A program made the position numbers and the translations under genes. The notes under the pieces are model-generated. The model was given only the letters and a program-made list of their open reading frames with translations. It did no database searches and had not been told where the DNA came from. From Paraprevotella sp. (GTDB lineage: Bacteria > Bacteroidota > Bacteroidia > Bacteroidales > Bacteroidaceae), in the NCBI GenBank assembly GCA_017937925.1, contig JAGBCQ010000008.1:1-64000 (forward strand): DNA of 64,000 nt, read 5' to 3'. Each line of letters opens with the position of its first letter. Within the stretch, counting starts at the first letter, position 1. This document shows positions 16,062 to 28,547 of this stretch, one piece after another.

Positions 16062-18851
16062 ATGAAAAGATTGTTATTTACCCTTGCTGTCGCTGTCAAC
16101 CTTATCAGCTCTGCTATTGCAAGGAATACGACGACCAGAGTGACACAAGTCACTTCCGCTGTAACGATAAGTACTGACGTAGATTACGTCATTACAACAA
16201 CCACGCCGTTTACAGCTAGCGGTAGTATCAACATCACCAACACCGAACACGCTGTGGTTATTTTCTCAAAAATTCGCCCCAGCAAGGCTTTAGAATATTT
16301 GAAATACATTAAGATTAACGGTGAAGAAGCTGTCAACGGCACCACTTGTCAAGTCAAGATGTATGGTCAGGGTGCTATCATCATGCCTTACGGTGCGGAT
16401 TTCAAACCATTGACGGTCTATTCCGAGCAAAACTATGGTGGTGAGTCATGCAACCAATTCGGTTTGGAACATAGCGGTGGTTATATGAACACATTGACCG
16501 CAGCCAAATTGAACAACCAAATTCGCAGTTTCAAGTTGAAGAGAGGTTACATGGTAACTTTCGCTATCGGTAATGGCGGACGCGGTTACAGCCGTTGTTT
16601 CATTGCCGACTATGCAGACCTTGAAGTACCTATTCTCCCTACTGTACTTGACAAGCGTATTTCTTCCTACCGTATTTTCAAATGGAACGACGCTGAGAAG
16701 AAAGGTATTGCCAACGATACCGGTACTGAAATCATCAATGCCTTAAACGCATCATGGTGTTACTCATTCGGTCCGGGCGAAGACAAAGGTATCGACTGCG
16801 AGTGCGTACCTCATAAAATTGAAATCGGATGGCCGGGTAACTGCGGAACTTTGACTTATTCTCCGCACTTGAAAACCAACAATGAGCCGGGTAACTCTGC
16901 CGACCACGGTGTAGAGGACTTAGACGCTGTATTGGCTACTTGGGAGGATTTGATGGCTACAGGTAAGCGCCTTTGCTCTCCATCTTCACACGACGGCAGT
17001 TTGCAATGGTTGCGCAATTTCATGGACTCTATCGATGCACGCGGATGGCGTTGTGACGTTCTTGACTTGCACTGCTATTGGCCACAATGGAACTTGTTGA
17101 ATCAAGTGAAAGGTTGGTACGACTCATACAAGCGTCCTATCTGGATTTCAGAGTTTGTATGGGGTGCTTCATGGAATAACAATGGTATCTTTGCGGAAGC
17201 TCCTGATGGTTGGGATTCCTACTCTACAGCCAACCAACAAAAGAACTATGACGGAATGAAGCCTGTGTTTGACAATTGGAACAGCGCACCATATATCGAG
17301 CGTTATGCCTATTGGAACTCCGAGCGCGACTGCTCAAAGATATACAGATATGGTTCTGGTATTTCAAAGCTAGGAAAATACTTTGCCGAGATGAACTCCA
17401 ACATCGGTTATAACAGAACGTATGAATTTGTTCCGACAGTGGTTTACAAAGGTCCTGCAAACTTCAACATGACCTATACCGACCGTACCAAAAAGTTAGA
17501 ATTGTCATGGAACAATCCTAACGGTGAATTGACAGATATCTCTTATTTGGAACTTAGTTTCAACGGTGGAGAATGGCAAACCGTACAGGAATATGCAAGT
17601 TCAGAAAAAACATCTTACACTTATACAGAAACATTCGCGGATGACTTTGAAAAGGGCGTTTACGTTTACCGCGTGCGCAATGTTGACTCCGATGGAAAGA
17701 CTCGCTACACGGGCGAACAAACATTAACATTGATTGGTGCTGACGCAACAGCAGGCATCCAATATGGTCGTCTTGAGATCAGCAATACAGACGAAATCAG
17801 CACAGCTTTCACACCGATTGAAGGTGCTACTGATGTGGCTGTATTTACAGGTCCGATTTCCTACGAAAACACCACGGCTGTTCCGGTCAACACGGTTACA
17901 TCTGTTTCTAATGATAATGGCAAGTTCACGTTCAACTTATTCCCATGGAATTTTGGTTCATATTTACAAACACTGACTAACAAAGAAACCACAGATTTCA
18001 TCGTGATGGGCTTGGGCGAACACAACATTGATAACATTAGAATGGTGGTAGGCAAAAGCGCAAGCAGAGTTGGAACAGATAGCGTTTGGGTGGCTTTCTC
18101 CACTCCATTCGAAGAGGGTGTGACACCGGTTGTCATTGCAAACGTTGTTTCAAAAGTTACTCGTTATCCGTACATGATTAAGATATTAGATATCACTAAC
18201 GAGGGCTTTGCGGTTAAATTGGCACGCCAAGAAGGTTCATACGCTTCTATCGCCAGCACAACCCAACAATATGTGTACTATATTGCCGCTACTCCGGGCG
18301 AGGCAAAGACCGGTGATGGTAAGATATTGTCAGTAGGACGCAACTATGACGACTTAGTGGATGGCTCTCGTGCAAGAGCGGTTTACTTTACCGACACGGA
18401 AGGTACAAGAACACCACTTGTAAATCCATACGTAATATGCGGTCCGCAAACCAACAACTACGATGTTGCGTCCGTTTATCGTCTCTCTTCTTTCCGTAAT
18501 TCTAAAATTACTGTAGGTACTGAATCCATTACAGCACAAGCCGCAATGAACATTATCAGACAGAAAGACGGAACAACCACTAACACAACTGCTGACAAAG
18601 CAACCACCAATGGTGACCAAATGGGATGGATTGCGATTAGCGAAGACCCTACTTGGGGGAACAGCGTTTCCAACGTAAAAGTTGGTAATGACCTAAAAGT
18701 AAGAGTTCACAACGGACAAATCTTTGTAGAAAACGCAGACAACTATAGCATCTATGCTATCACAGGTCAGCAAGTTTCTAAAAAAGCTCGCTTGCGCGGT
18801 ATCTATATCGTCAAAGCAAATGGTAAAGCAGTAAAGGTACTCGTACCGTAA
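16062..18851 (+). CDS. Secreted GH128-like multidomain glycosidase
   Basis: A 929-residue secreted protein: signal peptide 1-20, a beta-rich carbohydrate-binding-like region to about 205, a TIM-barrel catalytic domain resembling GH128/Asl1 (about 205-450), an Ig-like module (about 465-560), a second beta module (about 575-770), and a C-terminal tail (870-929). The likely acid/base is in NNEPG near residue 273 and the nucleophile in WISEFVWG near 363. Known GH128 enzymes cut beta-1,3-glucan. The tail ends ITGQQVSK...GIYIVKANGKAVKVLVP, like type A sorting tails of Bacteroidetes. It follows the GH43 gene by 30 bp. Confidence 0.75.
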   Translation: MKRLLFTLAVAVNLISSAIARNTTTRVTQVTSAVTISTDVDYVITTTTPFTASGSINITNTEHAVVIFSKIRPSKALEYLKYIKINGEEAVNGTTCQVKMYGQGAIIMPYGADFKPLTVYSEQNYGGESCNQFGLEHSGGYMNTLTAAKLNNQIRSFKLKRGYMVTFAIGNGGRGYSRCFIADYADLEVPILPTVLDKRISSYRIFKWNDAEKKGIANDTGTEIINALNASWCYSFGPGEDKGIDCECVPHKIEIGWPGNCGTLTYSPHLKTNNEPGNSADHGVEDLDAVLATWEDLMATGKRLCSPSSHDGSLQWLRNFMDSIDARGWRCDVLDLHCYWPQWNLLNQVKGWYDSYKRPIWISEFVWGASWNNNGIFAEAPDGWDSYSTANQQKNYDGMKPVFDNWNSAPYIERYAYWNSERDCSKIYRYGSGISKLGKYFAEMNSNIGYNRTYEFVPTVVYKGPANFNMTYTDRTKKLELSWNNPNGELTDISYLELSFNGGEWQTVQEYASSEKTSYTYTETFADDFEKGVYVYRVRNVDSDGKTRYTGEQTLTLIGADATAGIQYGRLEISNTDEISTAFTPIEGATDVAVFTGPISYENTTAVPVNTVTSVSNDNGKFTFNLFPWNFGSYLQTLTNKETTDFIVMGLGEHNIDNIRMVVGKSASRVGTDSVWVAFSTPFEEGVTPVVIANVVSKVTRYPYMIKILDITNEGFAVKLARQEGSYASIASTTQQYVYYIAATPGEAKTGDGKILSVGRNYDDLVDGSRARAVYFTDTEGTRTPLVNPYVICGPQTNNYDVASVYRLSSFRNSKITVGTESITAQAAMNIIRQKDGTTTNTTADKATTNGDQMGWIAISEDPTWGNSVSNVKVGNDLKVRVHNGQIFVENADNYSIYAITGQQVSKKARLRGIYIVKANGKAVKVLVP

Positions 18852-18874
18852 TCAATAGCTATACAAAACAAACA

Positions 18875-18912
18875 CATTAAGGGTGCGTCCAAACACGGGC
18901 GCACCCTTAATG
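18875..18912 (+). terminator. Terminator after the GH128-like gene
   Basis: CATTAAGGGTGCG and CGCACCCTTAATG form a perfect 13-bp stem around a 12-nt loop, followed by an AT-rich stretch, 23 bp after the stop codon. Confidence 0.85.
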
Positions 18913-19182
18913 ATTATATATTATCACAAATCACAGCAAGAATAAACAGAAAGGACAAACACAGACTATAATACCTTTAAGAATCACTCTGACATAAAAG
19001 ATACGGATTAAAATAAGGACACGATTTCAAAGTATCATTCCACTCCAAACCGAAAGGAAGAATCTCAACATTAGCACTGACTATTTATCGTTGCTTTGTG
19101 ATGTTTGGATTACAAGATGAAAGCGCCTATATACTTTAATTCTGCCATCCTCTCCTATTACTCCTATAATTATATAATTAAA
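18913..19182. other. Gap between two terminators
   Basis: AT-rich sequence between the convergent GH128-like and GH2 genes. No ORF, repeat or RNA motif is recognised. Confidence 0.5.
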
Positions 19183-19213
19183 GAAGCGTCCGACGGATTA
19201 CATCGAACGCTTC
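19183..19213 (-). terminator. Terminator of the GH2 gene
   Basis: GAAGCGTCCGA pairs with TCGAACGCTTC (one mismatch) with a 9-nt loop, 25 bp past the stop codon of the minus-strand gene. Confidence 0.7.
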
Positions 19214-19238
19214 TACAATTATTTGATTGATTTTGGAT

Positions 19239-22382
<3,144 letters not shown>

Positions 22383-22431
22383 TTATGATGCCGTTGTGAC
22401 ATCGTTTGTTAATAAAATGTTTTTCTGCGTA

Positions 22432-22439
22432 CAAAGATA
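22432..22439 (-). promoter_or_regulatory. -7 element of the GH2 gene
   Basis: Reads TATCTTTG on the minus strand, 61 bp before the start codon, leaving a leader of about 55 nt. Confidence 0.6.
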
Positions 22440-22512
22440 ATGTTTTTGTTCGTTTTTCCACTTAAAAGCAAACTTTTCCATTAAATATATTTATTCTACA
22501 ACCAATATTCAT

Positions 22513-22520
22513 TAACTTTG
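22513..22520 (+). promoter_or_regulatory. -7 element of the DUF6057 gene
   Basis: TAACTTTG matches TAnnTTTG, 41 bp before the ATG at 22562. Confidence 0.6.
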
Positions 22521-22561
22521 AGCATGAAAAAACGCTTAAGTAAATAATGAACCTATAATAT

Positions 22562-24415
22562 ATGGAACACAAAAAACTTAATCTAAAAGAAAGAATCAAA
22601 CAAATCGCATGGATCAATTCCATCTACGGACTACTGCTCCCCATAATAATGGGAGTTTTTCTATGGACTTATGAAAGCGAAACTTTGTTTAGACTTCAAG
22701 AACTTAACCTGTTCGTTCCCGGAAGCACTTTTTATCGTACTTTCTCTGAATATCCGGGCGGAACACTCTCGTGGTTAGGATGTTATTTTACCCAGTTCTT
22801 CTACTATCCGGCATGGGGATGCGCCATTTTGGTGGCTATGTGGGCAGCTATTTTCTTTTTGCTGCGTTCGTCATTCAAGTTCAAGGGGCTGTGTAATATC
22901 CTTCCGTTAATCATCCCAGTTGCTTTGTTGGCAAGCATCGTACAGATGGGTTATTTCATCTTTTACATCAAATTGCAAGGATATTTCTTCTCTGCAACGA
23001 TAGGCTGTCTATTAGTGGCACTTGCTCTTTGGATTTTCAGTAAAACAGAAAAATACCCCATTGCAAGCTTTGTTTGGATGATTCTATGGTCAACATTCGG
23101 TTATTCACTCATTGGAGCGTATGCCATGCTTGGCACTATCTGTATGATGTTGATGTATTGGCGCTTTGCAGATAAAACCACGACTCAACGCATTGTTCTT
23201 AATGTCGTAGGACTGTTGTTAGCAATTGGAGTCCCCATTATAACCTGGAATTTCTACGCACAAACAAACATCAGTGACATCTACACCGCTGCATTGCCAT
23301 GTTTTGATATGACCGGCGAGGTTTATGAAGAATATAAAATACCATTCTATGTACTTATCGCGACGTTTATCGTCAGTGCGGCATTGTACAACTTCAATCC
23401 CAAAATAGAAAGAAAGATTATCATCCTCCTTATTCATGTAGGTATATTAGTCGGTGCTTTCTTCTTCCTTAAAAACACGTGGTATGTCAATGAGAATTTC
23501 CAAAAGGAGCTTAAAATGTCACGTGCCATTGAGAACTTAGATTGGGAAGAAGTTCTGCGAATCTATATTAAAGGTAACGAAGAACCTACCCGCATGATGG
23601 TCATGAATAAAAACTTGGCTCTGTTCCGTTTAGGTAGAGCCGGCAACGAAATGTTCCAATATCGTGAGGGCGGCGCACATCCGAAAGCTCCGTTCAAAGT
23701 GAGACTGGTACAAATCGGAGGTAAAACTCTCTATTATCATTACGGTCAGGAGAATTACTGTTACCGATGGTGTATGGAAGATGGTGTAACCTTTGGGTGG
23801 AAAGTCGAATATCTGAAATATATGGCAAAGGCCTGCTTAGTGAATAAAGATTTTAAGGTTGCCGAAAAATACCTGAACATTCTCAAGCAAACTAAATTCC
23901 ATAAGGAGTGGGCTGAGAAATACTCCGAATATCTCTATAATCCCCAAAAGATGCGTGAGAGCGGAGAGTTCAACCCCATTATCAACCTCTTGCCACCTAA
24001 GGATGAATTGGCGTCCGACTTGAGCGTCATTGAAATGTATCTGCTCACTATCTTCTCACACGCCACAAGTGATAACCCTGTTTATCAGGAACAAACTTTA
24101 TTGGCAGCCCTTCAGATGAAGGACATCTCCTTGTTCTGGCCACGCTTCTTCAAATATGCCGAGTTGCATGTAGGCCAGCACATGCCACGTCACTATCAAG
24201 AAGCCGCTTATTTGTATGGAACGTTAGAGAATAAAGTTAATATCAGCAAGATGCCTTTCGACCCAGAGGTCAAGGACACCTACAAACGTTTTACTGAATT
24301 TGCCGAACATTGCAGAGGTATGTCCGAAGCACAAATGGCAGTCGCTTTCCGCCCACAATTCGGCAATACATTCTATTATTTCTATTTCTTAGTTAATGGA
24401 CTTCAAACTTACTAA
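22562..24415 (+). CDS. DUF6057 polytopic membrane protein
   Basis: A 617-residue protein. Residues 15-310 hold about nine or ten hydrophobic segments (for example SIYGLLLPIIMGVFLWTY, GCAILVAMWAAIFFLLR, PFYVLIATFIVSAALYNF). Residues 315-617 are soluble and helical, resembling TPR-like repeats, with tyrosine and tryptophan richness. It matches the Bacteroidetes family DUF6057 in shape. No enzymatic motif is seen. It is the first gene of a unit with a propeller lipoprotein starting 2 bp after its stop and an S9 peptidase, suggesting a shared envelope function that is not described to my knowledge. Confidence 0.75.
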   Translation: MEHKKLNLKERIKQIAWINSIYGLLLPIIMGVFLWTYESETLFRLQELNLFVPGSTFYRTFSEYPGGTLSWLGCYFTQFFYYPAWGCAILVAMWAAIFFLLRSSFKFKGLCNILPLIIPVALLASIVQMGYFIFYIKLQGYFFSATIGCLLVALALWIFSKTEKYPIASFVWMILWSTFGYSLIGAYAMLGTICMMLMYWRFADKTTTQRIVLNVVGLLLAIGVPIITWNFYAQTNISDIYTAALPCFDMTGEVYEEYKIPFYVLIATFIVSAALYNFNPKIERKIIILLIHVGILVGAFFFLKNTWYVNENFQKELKMSRAIENLDWEEVLRIYIKGNEEPTRMMVMNKNLALFRLGRAGNEMFQYREGGAHPKAPFKVRLVQIGGKTLYYHYGQENYCYRWCMEDGVTFGWKVEYLKYMAKACLVNKDFKVAEKYLNILKQTKFHKEWAEKYSEYLYNPQKMRESGEFNPIINLLPPKDELASDLSVIEMYLLTIFSHATSDNPVYQEQTLLAALQMKDISLFWPRFFKYAELHVGQHMPRHYQEAAYLYGTLENKVNISKMPFDPEVKDTYKRFTEFAEHCRGMSEAQMAVAFRPQFGNTFYYFYFLVNGLQTY

Positions 24416-24417
24416 TC

Positions 24418-25914
24418 ATGAAAAAGATACTTAATATCACTCTTTGTTTGAGCCTCATCGTTTCATTATTCAGCTGTGGAGCGAAAGTTCCCGACACTTA
24501 TGATGAAAGCAAAATAAAAGCAGTTATATATCCTGAATATACGAACGTCACCGTTCCTTCAAACATCGCTCCCCTACACTTTATGATTGATGAAGAAGCC
24601 GATGCTTATGTCACTCGTATCATTTACCCCGGTGGCGAATGGGTAACGGACGAACGTCAAGTCACTCCCGGACTGTCACAATGGAAAAAGATGTTAGACG
24701 CTGCGAAAGGCGACCAACTAACTGTTGAGATTTTCATGCTTCGCGAAGAGAAGTGGACACGGTCAAATCCATTTAAAATATACGTTGCCGAAGAGGAGAT
24801 AGACCCCTACATTTCCTATCGTCTGATTAGTCCGTCATACGTCACCTATAGGGATTTGAGCATCAACCAACGCAACATTACCAATTTTGACGAGAATATC
24901 ATTTACGGTAATATGAGTAATACGGTTGTTGAGAATGGGCAGTGCATCAATTGTCACTCCTATCAAAACTATAATCCTGCTCGTATGCAGTTCCACGCCC
25001 GCCACCATCAAGGAGGTACAATCATCGCCTACGACGGAGAATTGTCTAAAGTTACCATCAAGACGGACTCACTCATATCCAATGGCGTTTATCCGGCATG
25101 GCATCCTACCCAGAAACTCATTGCGTATTCAGTAAACAATACAGGACAGACCTTCCACACACGCGCAGCCAATAAAATTGAGGTACAAGATTGGGCTAGC
25201 GACTTGATACTGTACGACGTAGAACGCAACGAAGTAACACGTACCATTGGCGATTCAAATGAGTACGAAGTATTCCCTTGGTGGAGTCCCGACGGCAAAT
25301 ATTTATATTACGCATCTGCCCACCTTGTTCGTAAGGACACCGGTGACATCATGCGTGAAATCATCTTGAGATACGAAGATATGAAATACAACCTATACCG
25401 TCGCCCGTACAATAAACAAGAGCGTACTCTTGGCGAGGCAGAATTGGTATTCGATGCTGCTAAAATAGACAAAAGCGCGACCTTACCTAGAATATCTCCC
25501 GATGGTAAATTCCTGATGTTCGCAATGGGCAGATATGGTGTGTTCCATATATGGCACAAGGATGCTGACCTTTATGTAATGAACTTGGAAAATAATACAG
25601 TTCGTCGAATGAACGAAATCAATTCAAATGACGTGGAAAGTTACCACTCATATAGCAGCAATGGGCGTTGGCTCATTTTCAGCACCCGTCGCTACGATGG
25701 CAATTTCACCCGTCCATTTATTGCCTACATTGATGAGAACGGCAAGGGACGCAAACCATTTGAATTACCACAGGAGAATCCCAATTTCCACCGTGAGTTT
25801 ATGAAGAGTTACAACATACCGGAATTCATGAGCGGTCCTGTAGAAGTTTCTCCGCAAGACTTCGCTACTCTCATCAAAAACACAGAGAATAAACAAGCTA
25901 CACAACGCAATTAA
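24418..25914 (+). CDS. Lipoprotein with TolB-like propeller and CxxCH motif
   Basis: A 498-residue lipoprotein with lipobox LFSC at Cys20. Residues 30-130 form a beta domain. Near residues 176-180, CINCH is a single heme c-binding type motif, with HARHHQ just after. From about 210 on, PD40/TolB-like blades recur (YPAWHPTQKLIAYSV, FPWWSPDGKYLYYAS, LPRISPDGKFLMFA, HSYSSNGRWLIFST). Heme attachment would need a Ccm/ResB-type system elsewhere, and zinc binding is an alternative. It begins 2 bp after the DUF6057 gene and is followed 20 bp later by the S9 peptidase. Confidence 0.8.
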   Translation: MKKILNITLCLSLIVSLFSCGAKVPDTYDESKIKAVIYPEYTNVTVPSNIAPLHFMIDEEADAYVTRIIYPGGEWVTDERQVTPGLSQWKKMLDAAKGDQLTVEIFMLREEKWTRSNPFKIYVAEEEIDPYISYRLISPSYVTYRDLSINQRNITNFDENIIYGNMSNTVVENGQCINCHSYQNYNPARMQFHARHHQGGTIIAYDGELSKVTIKTDSLISNGVYPAWHPTQKLIAYSVNNTGQTFHTRAANKIEVQDWASDLILYDVERNEVTRTIGDSNEYEVFPWWSPDGKYLYYASAHLVRKDTGDIMREIILRYEDMKYNLYRRPYNKQERTLGEAELVFDAAKIDKSATLPRISPDGKFLMFAMGRYGVFHIWHKDADLYVMNLENNTVRRMNEINSNDVESYHSYSSNGRWLIFSTRRYDGNFTRPFIAYIDENGKGRKPFELPQENPNFHREFMKSYNIPEFMSGPVEVSPQDFATLIKNTENKQATQRN

Positions 25915-25934
25915 CCATTTAATACCCTAAAGGA

Positions 25935-28220
25935 ATGTATAAAAACAGTATTTTAAAAGTCATTGTCTCTGCTTTACTATTAGCCCCCGTAATGGCTAAG
26001 GCTCAAGGAACCATTGATGACTACAAACGTGCATACTCACTATACAACAAGTTCAACGCCACTCATGTTTACGGCAATGCCGAGAATATTAAATGGGAAG
26101 GGAACGGCATATTTCATTATACAGCATACACACCTGAAGGACTGACTTATTACATCGGACAGACCTCACCAGATGTCAGCACAACCGACGTGAAAGCAGC
26201 TAACATGGAAGCTTTAGCCGCCTTGTTAAGCAAAGAAACCGGACGGGAAATTAAAAGAAATAGTGTCCGTTTGGAGAACTTCAAGGTTAACGATGCCACG
26301 ACTTCCACTATTTCTTTCGTGTTGGATAATCAAACATGGGAATTAGGACGAGTGACCGATGCTGAGCCTTATTTAATCAAAAAACAACAACGCCCCAACC
26401 GACCGGGACGTGGAAGGAATCGTCATTGGATGGAGGTTGACGACGAGAAGGGAGCAGATCCGGTATTCTCACCCGACCGTAAGAAGAAAGCATACATCAA
26501 GAATGACAACGTCTATGTCAGCGACAGCAACGGAAAGAACGAACGTGCTTTGAGCAATGACGGAACACAAGGTAATTATTACTCTAGTTACATCAAATGG
26601 AGTCCTGACGGACAATACGTTTGCACCAACAAAATTCGTCCGGCTGAGAAACGCTTCGTTTATTATGTTGAAAGTTCTCCCAAGAATCAACTGCAACCCA
26701 TTCTGCATAAGCAAGAATATGCAAAACCCGGCGATGAACTACGTTTCAAATTGCCATGTGCTTTCAACGTAGAAACCGGTAAAGTCTCAATACCAGAAAC
26801 CACTCTATTCTCAAAACAGTATGACCTTTATGGTCCATATTGGAATAAGGAAGGCAATAAAATTCTATTCACATATAACGAACGCGGACATAAGTACTAC
26901 CGTTTACTGGAGATGGACCCGGCCACAAACGAGGTGCGCACGATAGTGGAAGAAAACAGTCCGACATTTGTCAATTACAACCGCACCTATCAACATTTCT
27001 TGGAAGACGGGAAACAATTGATATGGATGAGCGAGCGCGACAATTGGGCACACCTTTATATGATAGACGTTGTTAAAGGTAAAGTGAAACACCAAATTAC
27101 AAAAGGGGAATGGGTGGTACGCCGTGTCCTCAAAGTGGACGAGCCCAACCAGACCATCTACTTTACAGCAAGTGGCGTGAACCCGGACGAAGACCCATAC
27201 CACGTACATTATTACAAGATAGGATTCGATGGTAAGAACATGGTCAGTTTGACACCACAAGACGGGAATCACTCTGCCGTGTTCAACCATGATTACACCA
27301 TGCTCATAGATAAATACTCGAAAGTGAATGAAGCTCCCATCACGATGGTAACAGCCATCAATAAGGACAATACCATTACAAGCCAAGAAGTGGCTCATGC
27401 CGACATTAGTAAGATTAAAGATGCCGGATGGGTTGCTCCGGAAATATTTGTAGCACCCGGAAGGGATGGAAAGACTCCTATGTGGGGCATCATCCAACGT
27501 CCTACCAACTTTGACCCTAACAAGAAATACCCTATCGTAGAATATATCTATTCCGGTCCCGGTGACGCATACACCCCGAAGAGTTTCAATCCTTATAATT
27601 GGAACATGACAGCACTTGCCGAATTAGGTTTCATCGTCGTGCAGTTGGATGCAATGGGAACGTCTTACCGCGGAAAGAAGTTTGAAGAAGTCTGCTACAA
27701 GAACTTGAAAGATGCAGGATTTCCTGACCGTATGGAATGGATTAAAGCTGCCGCAAAAAAATATCCTTACATGGACAGTACAAGAGTAGGTATTTTCGGA
27801 GCGTCAGCGGGCGGACAAGAGGCAATGGCCGCTGTACTTTTCCATCCTGATTTTTACAAGGCCGCCTACTCTAGTTGTGGCTGTCATGACAACCGTATGG
27901 ACAAAATCTGGTGGAACGAACAATGGATGAGCTACCCGATTGACAGCAGTTATGTAGAAAGTTCCAATGTAGAGAACGCACACAAACTTTCTCGTCCGCT
28001 CATGCTTGTTGTAGGAGAATTGGATGACAATGTCGATCCGGCATCTACCATGCAAGTTGTCAACGCTCTTATCAAAGCGAACAAGGACTTTGAATTGGTA
28101 GTACTCCCGGGCGTCGGTCATAGTATGGGCGAACGCTTCGGCGAACACAAACGTTACGACTTCTTCGTACGTCATTTGATGGAAGTCAATCCTCCCAAAT
28201 GGGACGAAATCAGTCAATAA
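25935..28220 (+). CDS. S9 family dipeptidyl peptidase IV-like
   Basis: A secreted prolyl-type serine peptidase of 761 residues. The signal peptide is at 1-23 (ending AKA), a DPP IV N-terminal beta-propeller spans about 100-480 (VFSPDRKKKAYI, IKWSPDGQYVC), and the alpha/beta hydrolase domain spans 510-761. The catalytic Ser is in GIFGASAGG near residue 625, Asp in GELDDNVDP near 699, and His in GVGHSMGE near 728. The family removes X-Pro dipeptides. A second S9 gene at 33442 has the more usual GWSYGG motif, so this one may differ in specificity. It is the last gene of the DUF6057 unit. Confidence 0.9.
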   Translation: MYKNSILKVIVSALLLAPVMAKAQGTIDDYKRAYSLYNKFNATHVYGNAENIKWEGNGIFHYTAYTPEGLTYYIGQTSPDVSTTDVKAANMEALAALLSKETGREIKRNSVRLENFKVNDATTSTISFVLDNQTWELGRVTDAEPYLIKKQQRPNRPGRGRNRHWMEVDDEKGADPVFSPDRKKKAYIKNDNVYVSDSNGKNERALSNDGTQGNYYSSYIKWSPDGQYVCTNKIRPAEKRFVYYVESSPKNQLQPILHKQEYAKPGDELRFKLPCAFNVETGKVSIPETTLFSKQYDLYGPYWNKEGNKILFTYNERGHKYYRLLEMDPATNEVRTIVEENSPTFVNYNRTYQHFLEDGKQLIWMSERDNWAHLYMIDVVKGKVKHQITKGEWVVRRVLKVDEPNQTIYFTASGVNPDEDPYHVHYYKIGFDGKNMVSLTPQDGNHSAVFNHDYTMLIDKYSKVNEAPITMVTAINKDNTITSQEVAHADISKIKDAGWVAPEIFVAPGRDGKTPMWGIIQRPTNFDPNKKYPIVEYIYSGPGDAYTPKSFNPYNWNMTALAELGFIVVQLDAMGTSYRGKKFEEVCYKNLKDAGFPDRMEWIKAAAKKYPYMDSTRVGIFGASAGGQEAMAAVLFHPDFYKAAYSSCGCHDNRMDKIWWNEQWMSYPIDSSYVESSNVENAHKLSRPLMLVVGELDDNVDPASTMQVVNALIKANKDFELVVLPGVGHSMGERFGEHKRYDFFVRHLMEVNPPKWDEISQ

Positions 28221-28270
28221 TCTCCCCCTTTTAGCACCTGATAAAACAGCTTAACTGAAAGCAGAAAAAT

Positions 28271-28358
28271 TCCGGACGTTCGTCAACAAAATGACGGACG
28301 TCCGCCGTTTAAATGACAGACGTCTCTCGTCACGACGACGGACGTCCGATTTTCACTC
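28271..28358. repeat. 22-bp tandem array, copy B (3-4 units)
   Basis: Units start at 28293, 28315 and 28337 in exact 22-bp phase, with a decayed fourth unit at 28271-28292 (TCCGGACGTTCG). As in copies A and C, the middle unit is the variant (GACAGACGTCTCTCG). It lies between the S9 peptidase stop and the palindromic terminator. The hairpin element that follows copies A and C is absent here. Confidence 0.85.
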
Positions 28359-28492
28359 TTTTGTAATCAGCTCATTTCCAGTTATCAATAAAGCGCCCAA
28401 AAATTGTCATAATGACACATTCTTGTGAACCTGCACAATCACCCATCATCTATTGAGGTTTTATCTTTACGACACTTTAGACATCATAAAAA
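28359..28492. other. Gap before the shared terminator
   Basis: Non-coding, with a short palindrome around GTCATAATGAC near 28408 and nothing else recognisable. Confidence 0.45.
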
Positions 28493-28526
28493 GCGAAGAG
28501 TTGCACGACGTCGTGCAACTCTTCGC
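28493..28526. terminator. Bidirectional terminator, 34-bp perfect palindrome
   Basis: GCGAAGAGTTGCACGAC is followed at once by its reverse complement, with no unpaired loop bases. It sits between the convergent S9 peptidase (plus) and GH105 (minus) genes and probably ends both transcripts. Confidence 0.8.
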
Positions 28527-28547
28527 CTACTTTATATCTGCTACTGA

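Noticed and set aside
22524..22547. Seven-codon upstream ORF before the DUF6057 gene
   Set aside because: Its ATG lies at or before the transcription start predicted from the -7 box, so it is probably not in the transcript.
26904..27497. 197-codon open frame on the minus strand
   Set aside because: Antisense to the S9 peptidase gene, with no start signal and improbable composition.
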